The position numbers and the translations under genes are program-made. This document shows, one piece after another, positions 1 to 5,566 of a DNA stretch of 6,336 bases. The stretch is taken from the NCBI GenBank assembly GCA_027297025.1, contig JAPUIM010000469.1, positions 1 through 6,336 on the forward strand. Direction: 5' to 3'. Within the stretch, counting starts at the first letter, position 1, and each line of letters begins with the position of its first letter. The stretch comes from Bacteroidota bacterium. GTDB taxonomy: Bacteria > Bacteroidota > Bacteroidia > Cytophagales > Cyclobacteriaceae. The notes under the pieces are model-generated. The model was given only the letters and a program-made list of their open reading frames with translations. It did no database searches and was not told the DNA's origin.

Positions 1-1
1 A

Positions 2-1381
2 AAAGGTTGGGTCAGAACCAAAAGGGAGGGCAAAAATTTATCGTTTATTGCCCTCAACGACGGCTCTACTATTAACAATATTCAAATAGTAGCCGATTAC
101 GAGCAAATTGATCCGGAAATAGTAAAAGAAATCCACACCGGTTGTTGCCTTTCTGTGGATGGGATAATCATGCAATCTCAGGGAAAAGGCCAATCTGTTG
201 AAATACGTGCCGAGAATATTGAAATACTGGGAGCCGCCGATCCCGATCAATACCCACTACAACCCAAAAAGCACAGTTTAGAATTTCTCAGAGAAATTGC
301 GCATCTACGGCCTCGAACCAACACTTTTGGGGCTATCTATCGCATCAGGCATGCTATGATATTTGCTATTCATTATTTCTTTAATCAGAAAGGGTTTTTA
401 AATGTCCATACACCTATCATCACTGGGTCCGATGCTGAAGGAGCCGGAGAAATGTTTAGGGTCAGTGCACTTGATGCCAAAAACCCACCGATCGATGAGC
501 ATGGAGAGGTTAAATTCACAGATGATTTTTTCGGTAAGGAAACCAACCTTACCGTATCGGGACAGTTAGAAGCGGAGCTAGCCGCGTTGGCTCTTTCTGA
601 AGTATACACTTTTGGTCCAACTTTCAGGGCAGAAAACTCCAACACCACCCGCCATTTGGCAGAATTTTGGATGTTGGAACCGGAGATGGCATTTTACGAT
701 CTTCAGGATAATATGGACCTGGCTGAGGAATTCTTAAAGTTCGCAATTAAATATGCCCTTGATAACTGCAAAGAGGATCTGTCCTTTTTGAACACTAGGG
801 AACAGGATGAAGAAAAAAACAAGCCTCAGGACCAGAGAAATGAACTGGGTCTATTAGAAAGGTTGGAGTTTGTGGTTGATAACAAATTTGAAAGAGTTAC
901 CTATACCCAGGTCATAGAGATCCTAAGAAACTCAAAGCCTAACAAAAAAAAGAAATTTCAGTTTTTAATAGATAAATGGGGTCCAGATCTACAATCCGAG
1001 CATGAAAGGTATTTGGTAGAGAAACATTTCAAAAAACCTGTTATAGTATATGACTATCCTAAGGATATAAAGGCATTCTACATGCGACAAAATGATGATG
1101 GAAAAACCGTAGGAGCTTTGGATGTCCTATTTCCAGGTATAGGTGAGATTGTAGGTGGATCGCAAAGAGAGGAGCGCTACCATAAATTGCTGGAAAGGAT
1201 AAAAGAGTTAAAAATACCCGAAAAAGAGCTCTGGTGGTACCTGGAATCCAGAAAATTTGGGACGGCACCCCACAGTGGGTTTGGGGTTGGGTTTGAGCGA
1301 ATGATTCAATTCATCACTGGCATGAATAACATACGTGATGTGATACCTTTTCCCCGGACACCGGGTAATGCAGAATTCTAA
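2..1381 (+). CDS. asnS: Asparaginyl-tRNA synthetase, 5'-truncated by the window edge
   Basis: Cytoplasmic class II aminoacyl-tRNA synthetase that joins asparagine to tRNA-Asn using ATP. The frame is open from base 2, giving 459 visible residues; bacterial AsnRS is usually ~465-480, so only about 20 N-terminal residues are missing. The visible N-terminus ([20 protein letters not shown], residues 2-21) is the OB-fold anticodon-binding domain. The catalytic domain follows: [11 protein letters not shown] (~142-152), motif 2 [15 protein letters not shown] (~208-222), a SGQLEAE segment (~186-192), [19 protein letters not shown] (~374-392), motif 3 GFGVGFERM (~426-434) and the family's usual C-terminus PRTPGNAEF. 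The [17 protein letters not shown] stretch points to AsnRS rather than AspRS. A GTG at 155 could be mistaken for the start, but clear OB-fold homology lies upstream of it. A charged Lys/Glu-rich insert (visible ~265-320) precedes LQSEHERYL and looks normal for Bacteroidota. No frameshift is seen. Confidence 0.97.
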   Translation, partial: KGWVRTKREGKNLSFIALNDGSTINNIQIVADYEQIDPEIVKEIHTGCCLSVDGIIMQSQGKGQSVEIRAENIEILGAADPDQYPLQPKKHSLEFLREIAHLRPRTNTFGAIYRIRHAMIFAIHYFFNQKGFLNVHTPIITGSDAEGAGEMFRVSALDAKNPPIDEHGEVKFTDDFFGKETNLTVSGQLEAELAALALSEVYTFGPTFRAENSNTTRHLAEFWMLEPEMAFYDLQDNMDLAEEFLKFAIKYALDNCKEDLSFLNTREQDEEKNKPQDQRNELGLLERLEFVVDNKFERVTYTQVIEILRNSKPNKKKKFQFLIDKWGPDLQSEHERYLVEKHFKKPVIVYDYPKDIKAFYMRQNDDGKTVGALDVLFPGIGEIVGGSQREERYHKLLERIKELKIPEKELWWYLESRKFGTAPHSGFGVGFERMIQFITGMNNIRDVIPFPRTPGNAEF

Positions 1382-1414
1382 AAATTAAAAAACCCAGTCC
1401 AAAAGGAATGGGTT
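1381..1414 (-). terminator. Rho-independent terminator of the T9SS-tail gene
   Basis: On the minus strand AACCCATTCC, loop TTTT, then GGACTGGGTT forms a 10-position stem (1414-1391) with one A-G mismatch. It is followed directly by TTTTTTAATTTT-like sequence (1390-1381). The U-tract exists only for leftward transcription; rightward transcription from asnS meets CCGCTACC after the stem. The hairpin therefore best fits the gene at 1439-1822, although the stem could also hinder read-through from asnS. Confidence 0.75.
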
Positions 1415-1438
1415 CCGCTACCATAACTTTGTTAATAA

Positions 1439-1822
1439 CTATCGCTTTACAAACTTGAAAGCTTGATTAAATCGGGTACCGGTATCGTTGATTACCAGAA
1501 AATAGTATCCTGGATTTAATTCTTCCACCGAGATCCTGAATTTATTGGAAGATAACTCTTCCGGCACTACTTCAATTTTAGTACCGATGATGCTATGCAT
1601 TTCAAACTCCACTTGTACCAGATTAGAGTTTTGAATTTCTACAAATAAGTAATTTATAGTAGGATTGGGAAATAATTCCACCTTGTTGACGTTGTTGAGA
1701 TCAGGATTGTTAAAAAAATTAGTGTCCTGAAAATTGTTATTGTTATTTCCGTCCTGAGCCAATACGATTGAGGAAATAAACAAAAAAATTATGACATGTG
1801 ATATGGTTTTAAGCCCATTCAT
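1439..1822 (-). CDS. Small secreted protein with T9SS type A sorting domain and no cargo domain
   Basis: 127 residues. Residues 1-22 are a clear signal peptide: K5, hydrophobic core HVIIFLFISSIVLA, probable cleavage after A22 leaving Gln23, which fits the Bacteroidota tendency for Gln after the signal peptidase I site. Residues 25-44 are an Asn-rich linker (five consecutive Asn, then NFFNNPDLNN). Residues ~47-127 match the T9SS C-terminal sorting domain (Por_Secre_tail type): VELFPNPTINYLFVEI, HSIIGTKIE, LNPGYYFLVI and a final FNQAFKFVKR ending in basic residues. Such domains carry cargo through the outer membrane and are normally cut off or anchored to A-LPS; here no cargo remains. The start ATG is the one that provides the signal peptide; no Shine-Dalgarno is visible. 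It converges with asnS and has its own terminator and a candidate promoter. It may be a genuine mini surface protein or a remnant of a larger one. No specific function can be given. Confidence 0.85.
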   Translation of the reverse strand: MNGLKTISHVIIFLFISSIVLAQDGNNNNNFQDTNFFNNPDLNNVNKVELFPNPTINYLFVEIQNSNLVQVEFEMHSIIGTKIEVVPEELSSNKFRISVEELNPGYYFLVINDTGTRFNQAFKFVKR

Positions 1823-1852
1823 ACCAAATTGGATGTACTTTACCTATTACTA

Positions 1853-1885
1853 TAAATATACGGAAAAAAAATAGCAATGTTCAAA
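1853..1885 (-). promoter_or_regulatory. Candidate Bacteroidota-type promoter for the T9SS-tail gene
   Basis: On the minus strand a TTTG (-33-like, 1885-1882) is followed after 21 bp by TATATTTA (1860-1853), which matches the Bacteroidota -7 consensus TAnnTTTG at all fixed positions but the last. Transcription would begin ~25 bp before the ATG at 1822. The spacer contains one copy of ATTGCTATTTTTTT. This is a consensus match only. Confidence 0.45.
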
Positions 1886-1967
1886 TACATCTGGAAAAAA
1901 TCATACATGTGCATTAATTTTTCAAAATCTTTCAATATCTAAATCATTGAATTAAAAAAATAGCAAT
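1865..1967. repeat. Two direct copies of AAAAAAATAGCAAT, 89 bp apart
   Basis: The identical 14-mer occurs at 1865-1878 and 1954-1967. On the minus strand it reads ATTGCTATTTTTTT, and the copy nearer the gene lies in the spacer of the candidate promoter at 1853-1885. It could be an operator or UP-like element, but the A-run makes up half of the match, so chance in A+T-rich DNA is a serious alternative. Confidence 0.4.
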
Positions 1968-2039
1968 AATTGGGCCATTTCAAGGATGTAAATTAAGAAA
2001 ATAATAAACTTCTGATATTAACTCCCAATTAAGTAATAG

Positions 2040-3560
2040 CTAATTTTGGGATCCAGTCTCTTTTATTTTGGTGTAAGCCTGGGCAATGTGATCCACCATA
2101 TCAGAGGCCATAAGTGCTTCTTCTCCCTGGGATTGAGCGCCTAGATCACCGGCCAAACCATGTAGATAAACTCCCAATTTAGCTGCATTTAATGGCTTAT
2201 GACCTTGCGCGACTAGTGAAGTGATCATACCGGTAAGAACATCACCGCTTCCTCCAGTGGCCATGCCAGGATTGCCAGTAGTGTTAAAAAATATTTCCCC
2301 CTGTGGAGAAGCAATAGCAGTATGGGCACCCTTGAGCACTACGATGACCTTATTTTGGATAGCAAAATCTCTTAGAGATTCCAAAACTTCAAAGGAATTG
2401 TTGTGCTTTTGCGAAATGCGTTCAAACTCCTTGGGATGAGGTGTCAAAATAGAATTTGATGGAAGGGACTTAAGTAATTCCCGGTTTTTCCCTAAGATAT
2501 TTATAGCATCAGCATCAACTACCATCGGTCTATCATATTTATCCAGTAGCTGTTTCAGTGCGGCCTCCACAGGGGGGGTTGTATCGATACCGGGGCCCAC
2601 CCCAATGGCTTGATATAAATCCAAATCAACCGGAGGTGCTGAAATAAAATGTTCATTCTCGTCCAAACTGACCATGGCCTCTGGTATGGCAGTTTGAAGA
2701 ATTGGATAACCACATCGAGGCGCATGGATTGTTAGAAGCCCCACACCCGTTCGCATACAGGCCCGACTGCCCAATACTGTAGCTCCCATTTTTCCCAATG
2801 ATCCCGAAATCAGCAACGCCCTTCCAAAATTTCCCTTATGTGAATATTTGTTCCTGGTGGTTAACAAACCAAATACATAATCTTGGTCTAAAGTGGAATA
2901 TGAGGACTTCAAGTTGCCAATAAATTCAGATGATAAGCCTATATCCACTACCTGCCATTCTCCTACATAAGGATCATTTTCGGGGATAAAGAATGCCAGT
3001 TTGGGAACTTGAAAAGACACAGTATAGTGAACCTGTGAAATAGCGGTGGAATCAAGGGTAGGTTGATCACTAAAAAGTCCGGAAGCAATATCCACAGCCA
3101 ATCTAATGGTTGAGGATTTATTCATTTTGTTGATCACTTTGGCAAACAAACCGGTAACTGGCCGAGCCAGCCCTGAACCAAAGATGGCATCAATGATTAT
3201 CCCAGAGAATTGTAAATCCGAAATCATGGAGGGTTCCTGGATTTCATATATATCTATCAATCCCGATAAGCGTTGGTAATTTTGTAGAAAATCAGGGGTG
3301 GCACCAGATCCGACCTTTATCACCCATACCTGGACTTTATACTCCATTTGCAATAATAATCTTCCAATTACCAGTCCATCACCTCCATTATTGCCGGTAC
3401 CGCAAACGATATTTACCTGGTTGGAATTATCAAATCTCTGGGTAAACCAGTTAACAAAGGCCTGTGAGGCCCTCTCCATCAAATCGATGGATACTATGGG
3501 CTCATTTTCAATAGTATAGGCATCAGCCTCCCTGATTTGTAATGCTTGGAGAACTTTCAT
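2040..3560 (-). CDS. nnr: Bifunctional NAD(P)H-hydrate repair enzyme (epimerase + ADP-dependent dehydratase)
   Basis: 506 residues, the normal length for the bacterial fusion. It repairs hydrated NADH/NADPH: the N-terminal half interconverts R- and S-NAD(P)HX, and the C-terminal half dehydrates S-NAD(P)HX using ADP. YjeF_N epimerase domain, residues ~1-215: GTGNNGGDGL (54-63), DAIFGSGL (124-131) and DIASG (157-161), where the usual motif is DIPSG. YjeF_C ribokinase-like domain, ~235-500: HKGNFG (241-246), SGSLGKMGA, GVGPG (320-324), VDADAIN (348-354), TPHPKEFERI (373-382), LKGAHT (409-414) and the nucleotide/catalytic loop NTTGNPGMATGGSGDVLTG (426-444, Asp440 as probable base). The ATG at 3560 starts exactly at the family's N-terminus (MKVLQALQIREAD). 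It lies downstream of icd on the same strand, but the icd terminator intervenes and no consensus promoter is visible in the short gap, so its transcription source is unclear. No good terminator follows. Confidence 0.96.
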   Translation of the reverse strand: MKVLQALQIREADAYTIENEPIVSIDLMERASQAFVNWFTQRFDNSNQVNIVCGTGNNGGDGLVIGRLLLQMEYKVQVWVIKVGSGATPDFLQNYQRLSGLIDIYEIQEPSMISDLQFSGIIIDAIFGSGLARPVTGLFAKVINKMNKSSTIRLAVDIASGLFSDQPTLDSTAISQVHYTVSFQVPKLAFFIPENDPYVGEWQVVDIGLSSEFIGNLKSSYSTLDQDYVFGLLTTRNKYSHKGNFGRALLISGSLGKMGATVLGSRACMRTGVGLLTIHAPRCGYPILQTAIPEAMVSLDENEHFISAPPVDLDLYQAIGVGPGIDTTPPVEAALKQLLDKYDRPMVVDADAINILGKNRELLKSLPSNSILTPHPKEFERISQKHNNSFEVLESLRDFAIQNKVIVVLKGAHTAIASPQGEIFFNTTGNPGMATGGSGDVLTGMITSLVAQGHKPLNAAKLGVYLHGLAGDLGAQSQGEEALMASDMVDHIAQAYTKIKETGSQN

Positions 3561-3598
3561 ACTATTTAGTTATTCATATTGCCAAATGAGTTCCAGGT

Positions 3599-3629
3599 AT
3601 AAAAATAAAGCCCGGAAACCGGGCTTTAT
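3599..3629 (-). terminator. Rho-independent terminator of icd
   Basis: On the minus strand AAAGCCCGG, loop TTT, CCGGGCTTT form a perfect 9-bp stem (3627-3607), extendable by two A/T pairs to 3629-3605. It is followed by ATTTTTATA. It sits 18 bp after the icd stop and 31 bp or more before the nnr ATG. For rightward transcription the stem is followed by ATATAAAATC, so it is directional toward nnr. Confidence 0.85.
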
Positions 3630-3647
3630 ATAAAATCTGCATTTTTT

Positions 3648-4877
3648 TTAATCCATATTCTGAACAATTTCCTCAGCAAACTCCGAACACTTTAATAAAG
3701 TAGCATCATCCATCAGTCGATGGAAATCATAGGTGACGCGTTTAGTGGAAATTGATTTTTTCAATCCACTGTATATCAGATCAGCGGCTTCTTGCCATCC
3801 CAGGTATTCTAACATCATAGCTCCGGATAAGATCAGAGAACCTGGATTTACTTTGTCTTGCCCTGCATATTTAGGGGCTGTACCATGGGTGGCCTCAAAT
3901 ATGGCATGACCGGTAGTAAAGTTGATATTGGCACCTGGAGCGATACCGATACCTCCAACAATAGCCGCTAATGCGTCAGAGATGTAGTCTCCATTTAAGT
4001 TAAGTGTCGCTACAACAGAATACTCAGCAGGACGAGTGAGGATTTGTTGTAGGAAAGCATCAGCTATTACATCCTTAATCATTATTTCATGGCCATCTCT
4101 TTTAATTATCTGCCAGGGGCCGCCTTGATAATCTTCAGCGCCAAACTCATTTTTAGCTAATGCATAACCCCAATCTCTGAATGCCCCCTCGGTAAACTTC
4201 ATGATATTCCCTTTATGTACCAGGGTTACCGAGTCCAGGTTATGATTTATGGCGTGGTTAATGGCGGCCCTTACCAATCTTTCGGTACCTTCTTGTGAAA
4301 CAGGTTTGATCCCAAATCCTGAGGAAGCAGGAAATCTAACTTTTTTGTACTTATCCGGAAACAGTTCTTTCAGACTACTGCTAAATTTTTGTGCTTCATC
4401 AGTGCCCTCCTCGAATTCGATTCCTGCATAAATATCTTCAGTATTTTCTCTAAAAATCACCATGTTGGTCTTACCGGGTTCTTTGACCGGAGAGGGAACT
4501 CCCTGAAACCAACGTATAGGTCGCACGCAACTAAAAAGGTCTAATTCCTGCCTTAATGCCACATTTAGAGACCTGATTCCACCTCCCACCGGAGTAGTCA
4601 AAGGGCCCTTTATGCCCACAAAATATTCCTTAAATGCATTAAGAGTTTCTTCTGGAAGCCAGCTTCCATTTAAATTAAAGGACTTTTCACCGGCCAATAC
4701 TTCTTTCCATACAATTGATTTTGATCCGTTATAAGCTTTCCCCACTGCCGAATCGAGCACTAGCTTGGAGGCAGGCCATATATCTACTCCGGTGCCATCT
4801 CCTTCGATAAAGGGGAGGGTAGGTTGATCAGGAACATTTAATTTTCCATCCTGAATGGATATTTTTTGTTCACTCAT
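3648..4877 (-). CDS. icd: Isocitrate dehydrogenase, NADP-dependent
   Basis: 409 residues, close to E. coli Icd (416) and collinear with it. It oxidatively decarboxylates isocitrate to 2-oxoglutarate with NADP+ in the TCA cycle; the enzyme is a cytoplasmic homodimer. Substrate residues are present: Ser103 and Asn105 in [11 protein letters not shown], Arg109, Arg119, Arg143 and Tyr150 in [11 protein letters not shown], Lys222 in [12 protein letters not shown], and Asp273, Asp297 and Asp301 for Mg2+ (ADAFLQQ, NGDYISD). NADP+ specificity is indicated by Lys336-Tyr337 ([10 protein letters not shown]) and Tyr383/Arg387 (TYDFHRLM), matching E. coli Lys344/Tyr345 and Tyr391/Arg395. Two residues are inserted before [10 protein letters not shown] (NFTTGHA instead of GDECA). 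The start at 4877 aligns with the family; no Shine-Dalgarno is seen. A perfect TAnnTTTG box lies 45 bp upstream and a strong terminator follows, so it appears to be a mostly monocistronic unit. Divergent neighbour: the CAP gene. Confidence 0.98.
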   Translation of the reverse strand: MSEQKISIQDGKLNVPDQPTLPFIEGDGTGVDIWPASKLVLDSAVGKAYNGSKSIVWKEVLAGEKSFNLNGSWLPEETLNAFKEYFVGIKGPLTTPVGGGIRSLNVALRQELDLFSCVRPIRWFQGVPSPVKEPGKTNMVIFRENTEDIYAGIEFEEGTDEAQKFSSSLKELFPDKYKKVRFPASSGFGIKPVSQEGTERLVRAAINHAINHNLDSVTLVHKGNIMKFTEGAFRDWGYALAKNEFGAEDYQGGPWQIIKRDGHEIMIKDVIADAFLQQILTRPAEYSVVATLNLNGDYISDALAAIVGGIGIAPGANINFTTGHAIFEATHGTAPKYAGQDKVNPGSLILSGAMMLEYLGWQEAADLIYSGLKKSISTKRVTYDFHRLMDDATLLKCSEFAEEIVQNMD

Positions 4878-4921
4878 TGCGTTTTTATTTTATTATAAAA
4901 ATGTTGAATCTATAGAGGTGC

Positions 4922-4929
4922 CAAATTTA
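4922..4929 (-). promoter_or_regulatory. Predicted -7 box of the icd promoter
   Basis: On the minus strand the sequence TAAATTTG (4929-4922) matches the Bacteroidota consensus TAnnTTTG at every fixed position. It implies a transcription start around 4915 and a leader of ~37 nt before the ATG at 4877. No TTTG is found at the expected -33 position, so the upstream half is non-consensus. Confidence 0.55.
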
Positions 4930-4941
4930 GCAATTTTAAAA

Positions 4942-4949
4942 TAGTTTTG
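4942..4949 (+). promoter_or_regulatory. Predicted -7 box of the CAP-gene promoter
   Basis: TAGTTTTG matches TAnnTTTG fully and would place the transcription start near 4956, about 31 nt before the ATG at 4988. The expected -33 position (around 4917-4922, AGGTGCC) has no TTTG and overlaps the edge of the divergent icd -7 box. Confidence 0.5.
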
Positions 4950-4987
4950 GGTACTTTAGTATTGTAGGGTTTGTAAATCCAAGTCTC

Positions 4988-5566
4988 ATGCTTATTACTC
5001 ACTTCATTTATTTGATTGCACTATTCTATCTACCCCTAAATGAAAAATATGTTCGGACTGATGAACCCCTTTGCATAAGTCAGGAAGAACACCAGCTTTA
5101 CACTCTTATCAATGACTACCGGCAGCAAAATAAATTGCCAGCTATACCACTTTCCATAAGTTTAACCAGGGTATCACAGGCCCATGTACGTGACTTGACA
5201 GATAATTATAAACCTAACAATAGGTGCAATCCCCATAGCTGGTCAAGAAAAGGGGATTGGTCCCCATGTTGTTATACACCCAATCATAAAAGTGCCACCT
5301 GTATGTGGGATAAGCCCAGAGAAATAGCCAGTTATAGGAGCAATGGATATGAAATTGTTTACTGGCATTCAGAACAAGTTGATCCCATTGAAGCATTAAA
5401 TGAATGGGAAAAAAGCCCCGGGCACAATCCTCTTTTAATCAACAATGGTCAATGGGCCCAAGTGGAATGGAAAGCTATTGGTGTAGGTATCTACAATCAA
5501 TACGCAGTGGTTTGGTTTGGGGAGAAAGAAGATACCAAACATCCGCCCAAGATTTGCTATCAATAG
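4988..5566 (+). CDS. Exported CAP-superfamily (SCP/PR-1-like) protein
   Basis: 192 residues. A short hydrophobic N-terminus ([15 protein letters not shown], ~3-17) with no Lys/Arg before it is a weak signal peptide or anchor. No alternative in-frame start exists, because a stop lies at 4937. Residues ~30-180 form a CAP domain: [17 protein letters not shown] (38-53), [15 protein letters not shown] (56-70, His66), PHSWS (82-86), CCYTPNH (94-100), [12 protein letters not shown] (105-116, Glu112), SNGYEIVYW (118-126), [10 protein letters not shown] (143-152, His146), then [15 protein letters not shown] (155-169) and [11 protein letters not shown]. The HSW/CCYTPxH/CMWDKP set marks a bacterial CAP subfamily of unknown role. 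At the CAP1 motif (normally HYTQVVW) the His is Gln155, so the classic His/Glu/Glu/His cavity looks incomplete. Six Cys (29, 80, 94, 95, 105, 190) suggest disulfides and export. It is transcribed away from icd and its stop overlaps the panB stop. Function unknown. Confidence 0.85.
   Translation: MLITHFIYLIALFYLPLNEKYVRTDEPLCISQEEHQLYTLINDYRQQNKLPAIPLSISLTRVSQAHVRDLTDNYKPNNRCNPHSWSRKGDWSPCCYTPNHKSATCMWDKPREIASYRSNGYEIVYWHSEQVDPIEALNEWEKSPGHNPLLINNGQWAQVEWKAIGVGIYNQYAVVWFGEKEDTKHPPKICYQ

Larger units (their letters stand above)
1823..2039. other. A+T-rich intergenic spacer between the T9SS-tail gene and nnr
   Basis: A 217-bp region with very low G+C. It contains the promoter candidate for the leftward T9SS-tail gene, a 14-bp direct repeat (1865-1878 and 1954-1967) and a near-perfect tandem pair of 10-mers (1920-1929, TTTCAAAATC; 1930-1939, TTTCAATATC). 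It also contains a weak bulged hairpin across the nnr stop (TCCCAATTA at 2023-2031 with TAATTTTGGGA at 2041-2051), which lacks an adjacent U-tract. I see no convincing small ORF, tRNA or structured RNA here. Confidence 0.6.

Noticed and set aside
155..157. GTG as the start of asnS
   Set aside because: The frame is open back to base 2 and encodes recognisable AsnRS OB-fold sequence ([18 protein letters not shown]), so the true start is upstream of the window.
38..250. 70-codon leftward frame over the asnS 5' part
   Set aside because: It is a shadow of the AsnRS coding frame with no recognisable domain.
385..648. Antisense open frame inside asnS, and similar frames inside nnr, icd, panB and the CAP gene
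   Set aside because: All lie opposite or out of frame with strongly conserved genes, show no family features or start signals, and are what is expected by chance.
1823..2039. Small RNA or riboswitch in the A+T-rich spacer
   Set aside because: No stable G/C stem, no recognisable aptamer motif and no terminator-like hairpin within it.
2023..2051. Possible nnr terminator (TCCCAATTA with TAATTTTGGGA)
   Set aside because: The stem is bulged, overlaps the stop codon, and is followed on the minus strand by GTTAATATCAG rather than a U-tract; too weak to call.
3568..3579. Three-codon mini-ORF (ATG AAT AAC TAA) just before the nnr start
   Set aside because: Too short and without any initiation signal; a chance ATG in A+T-rich leader is the simplest explanation.
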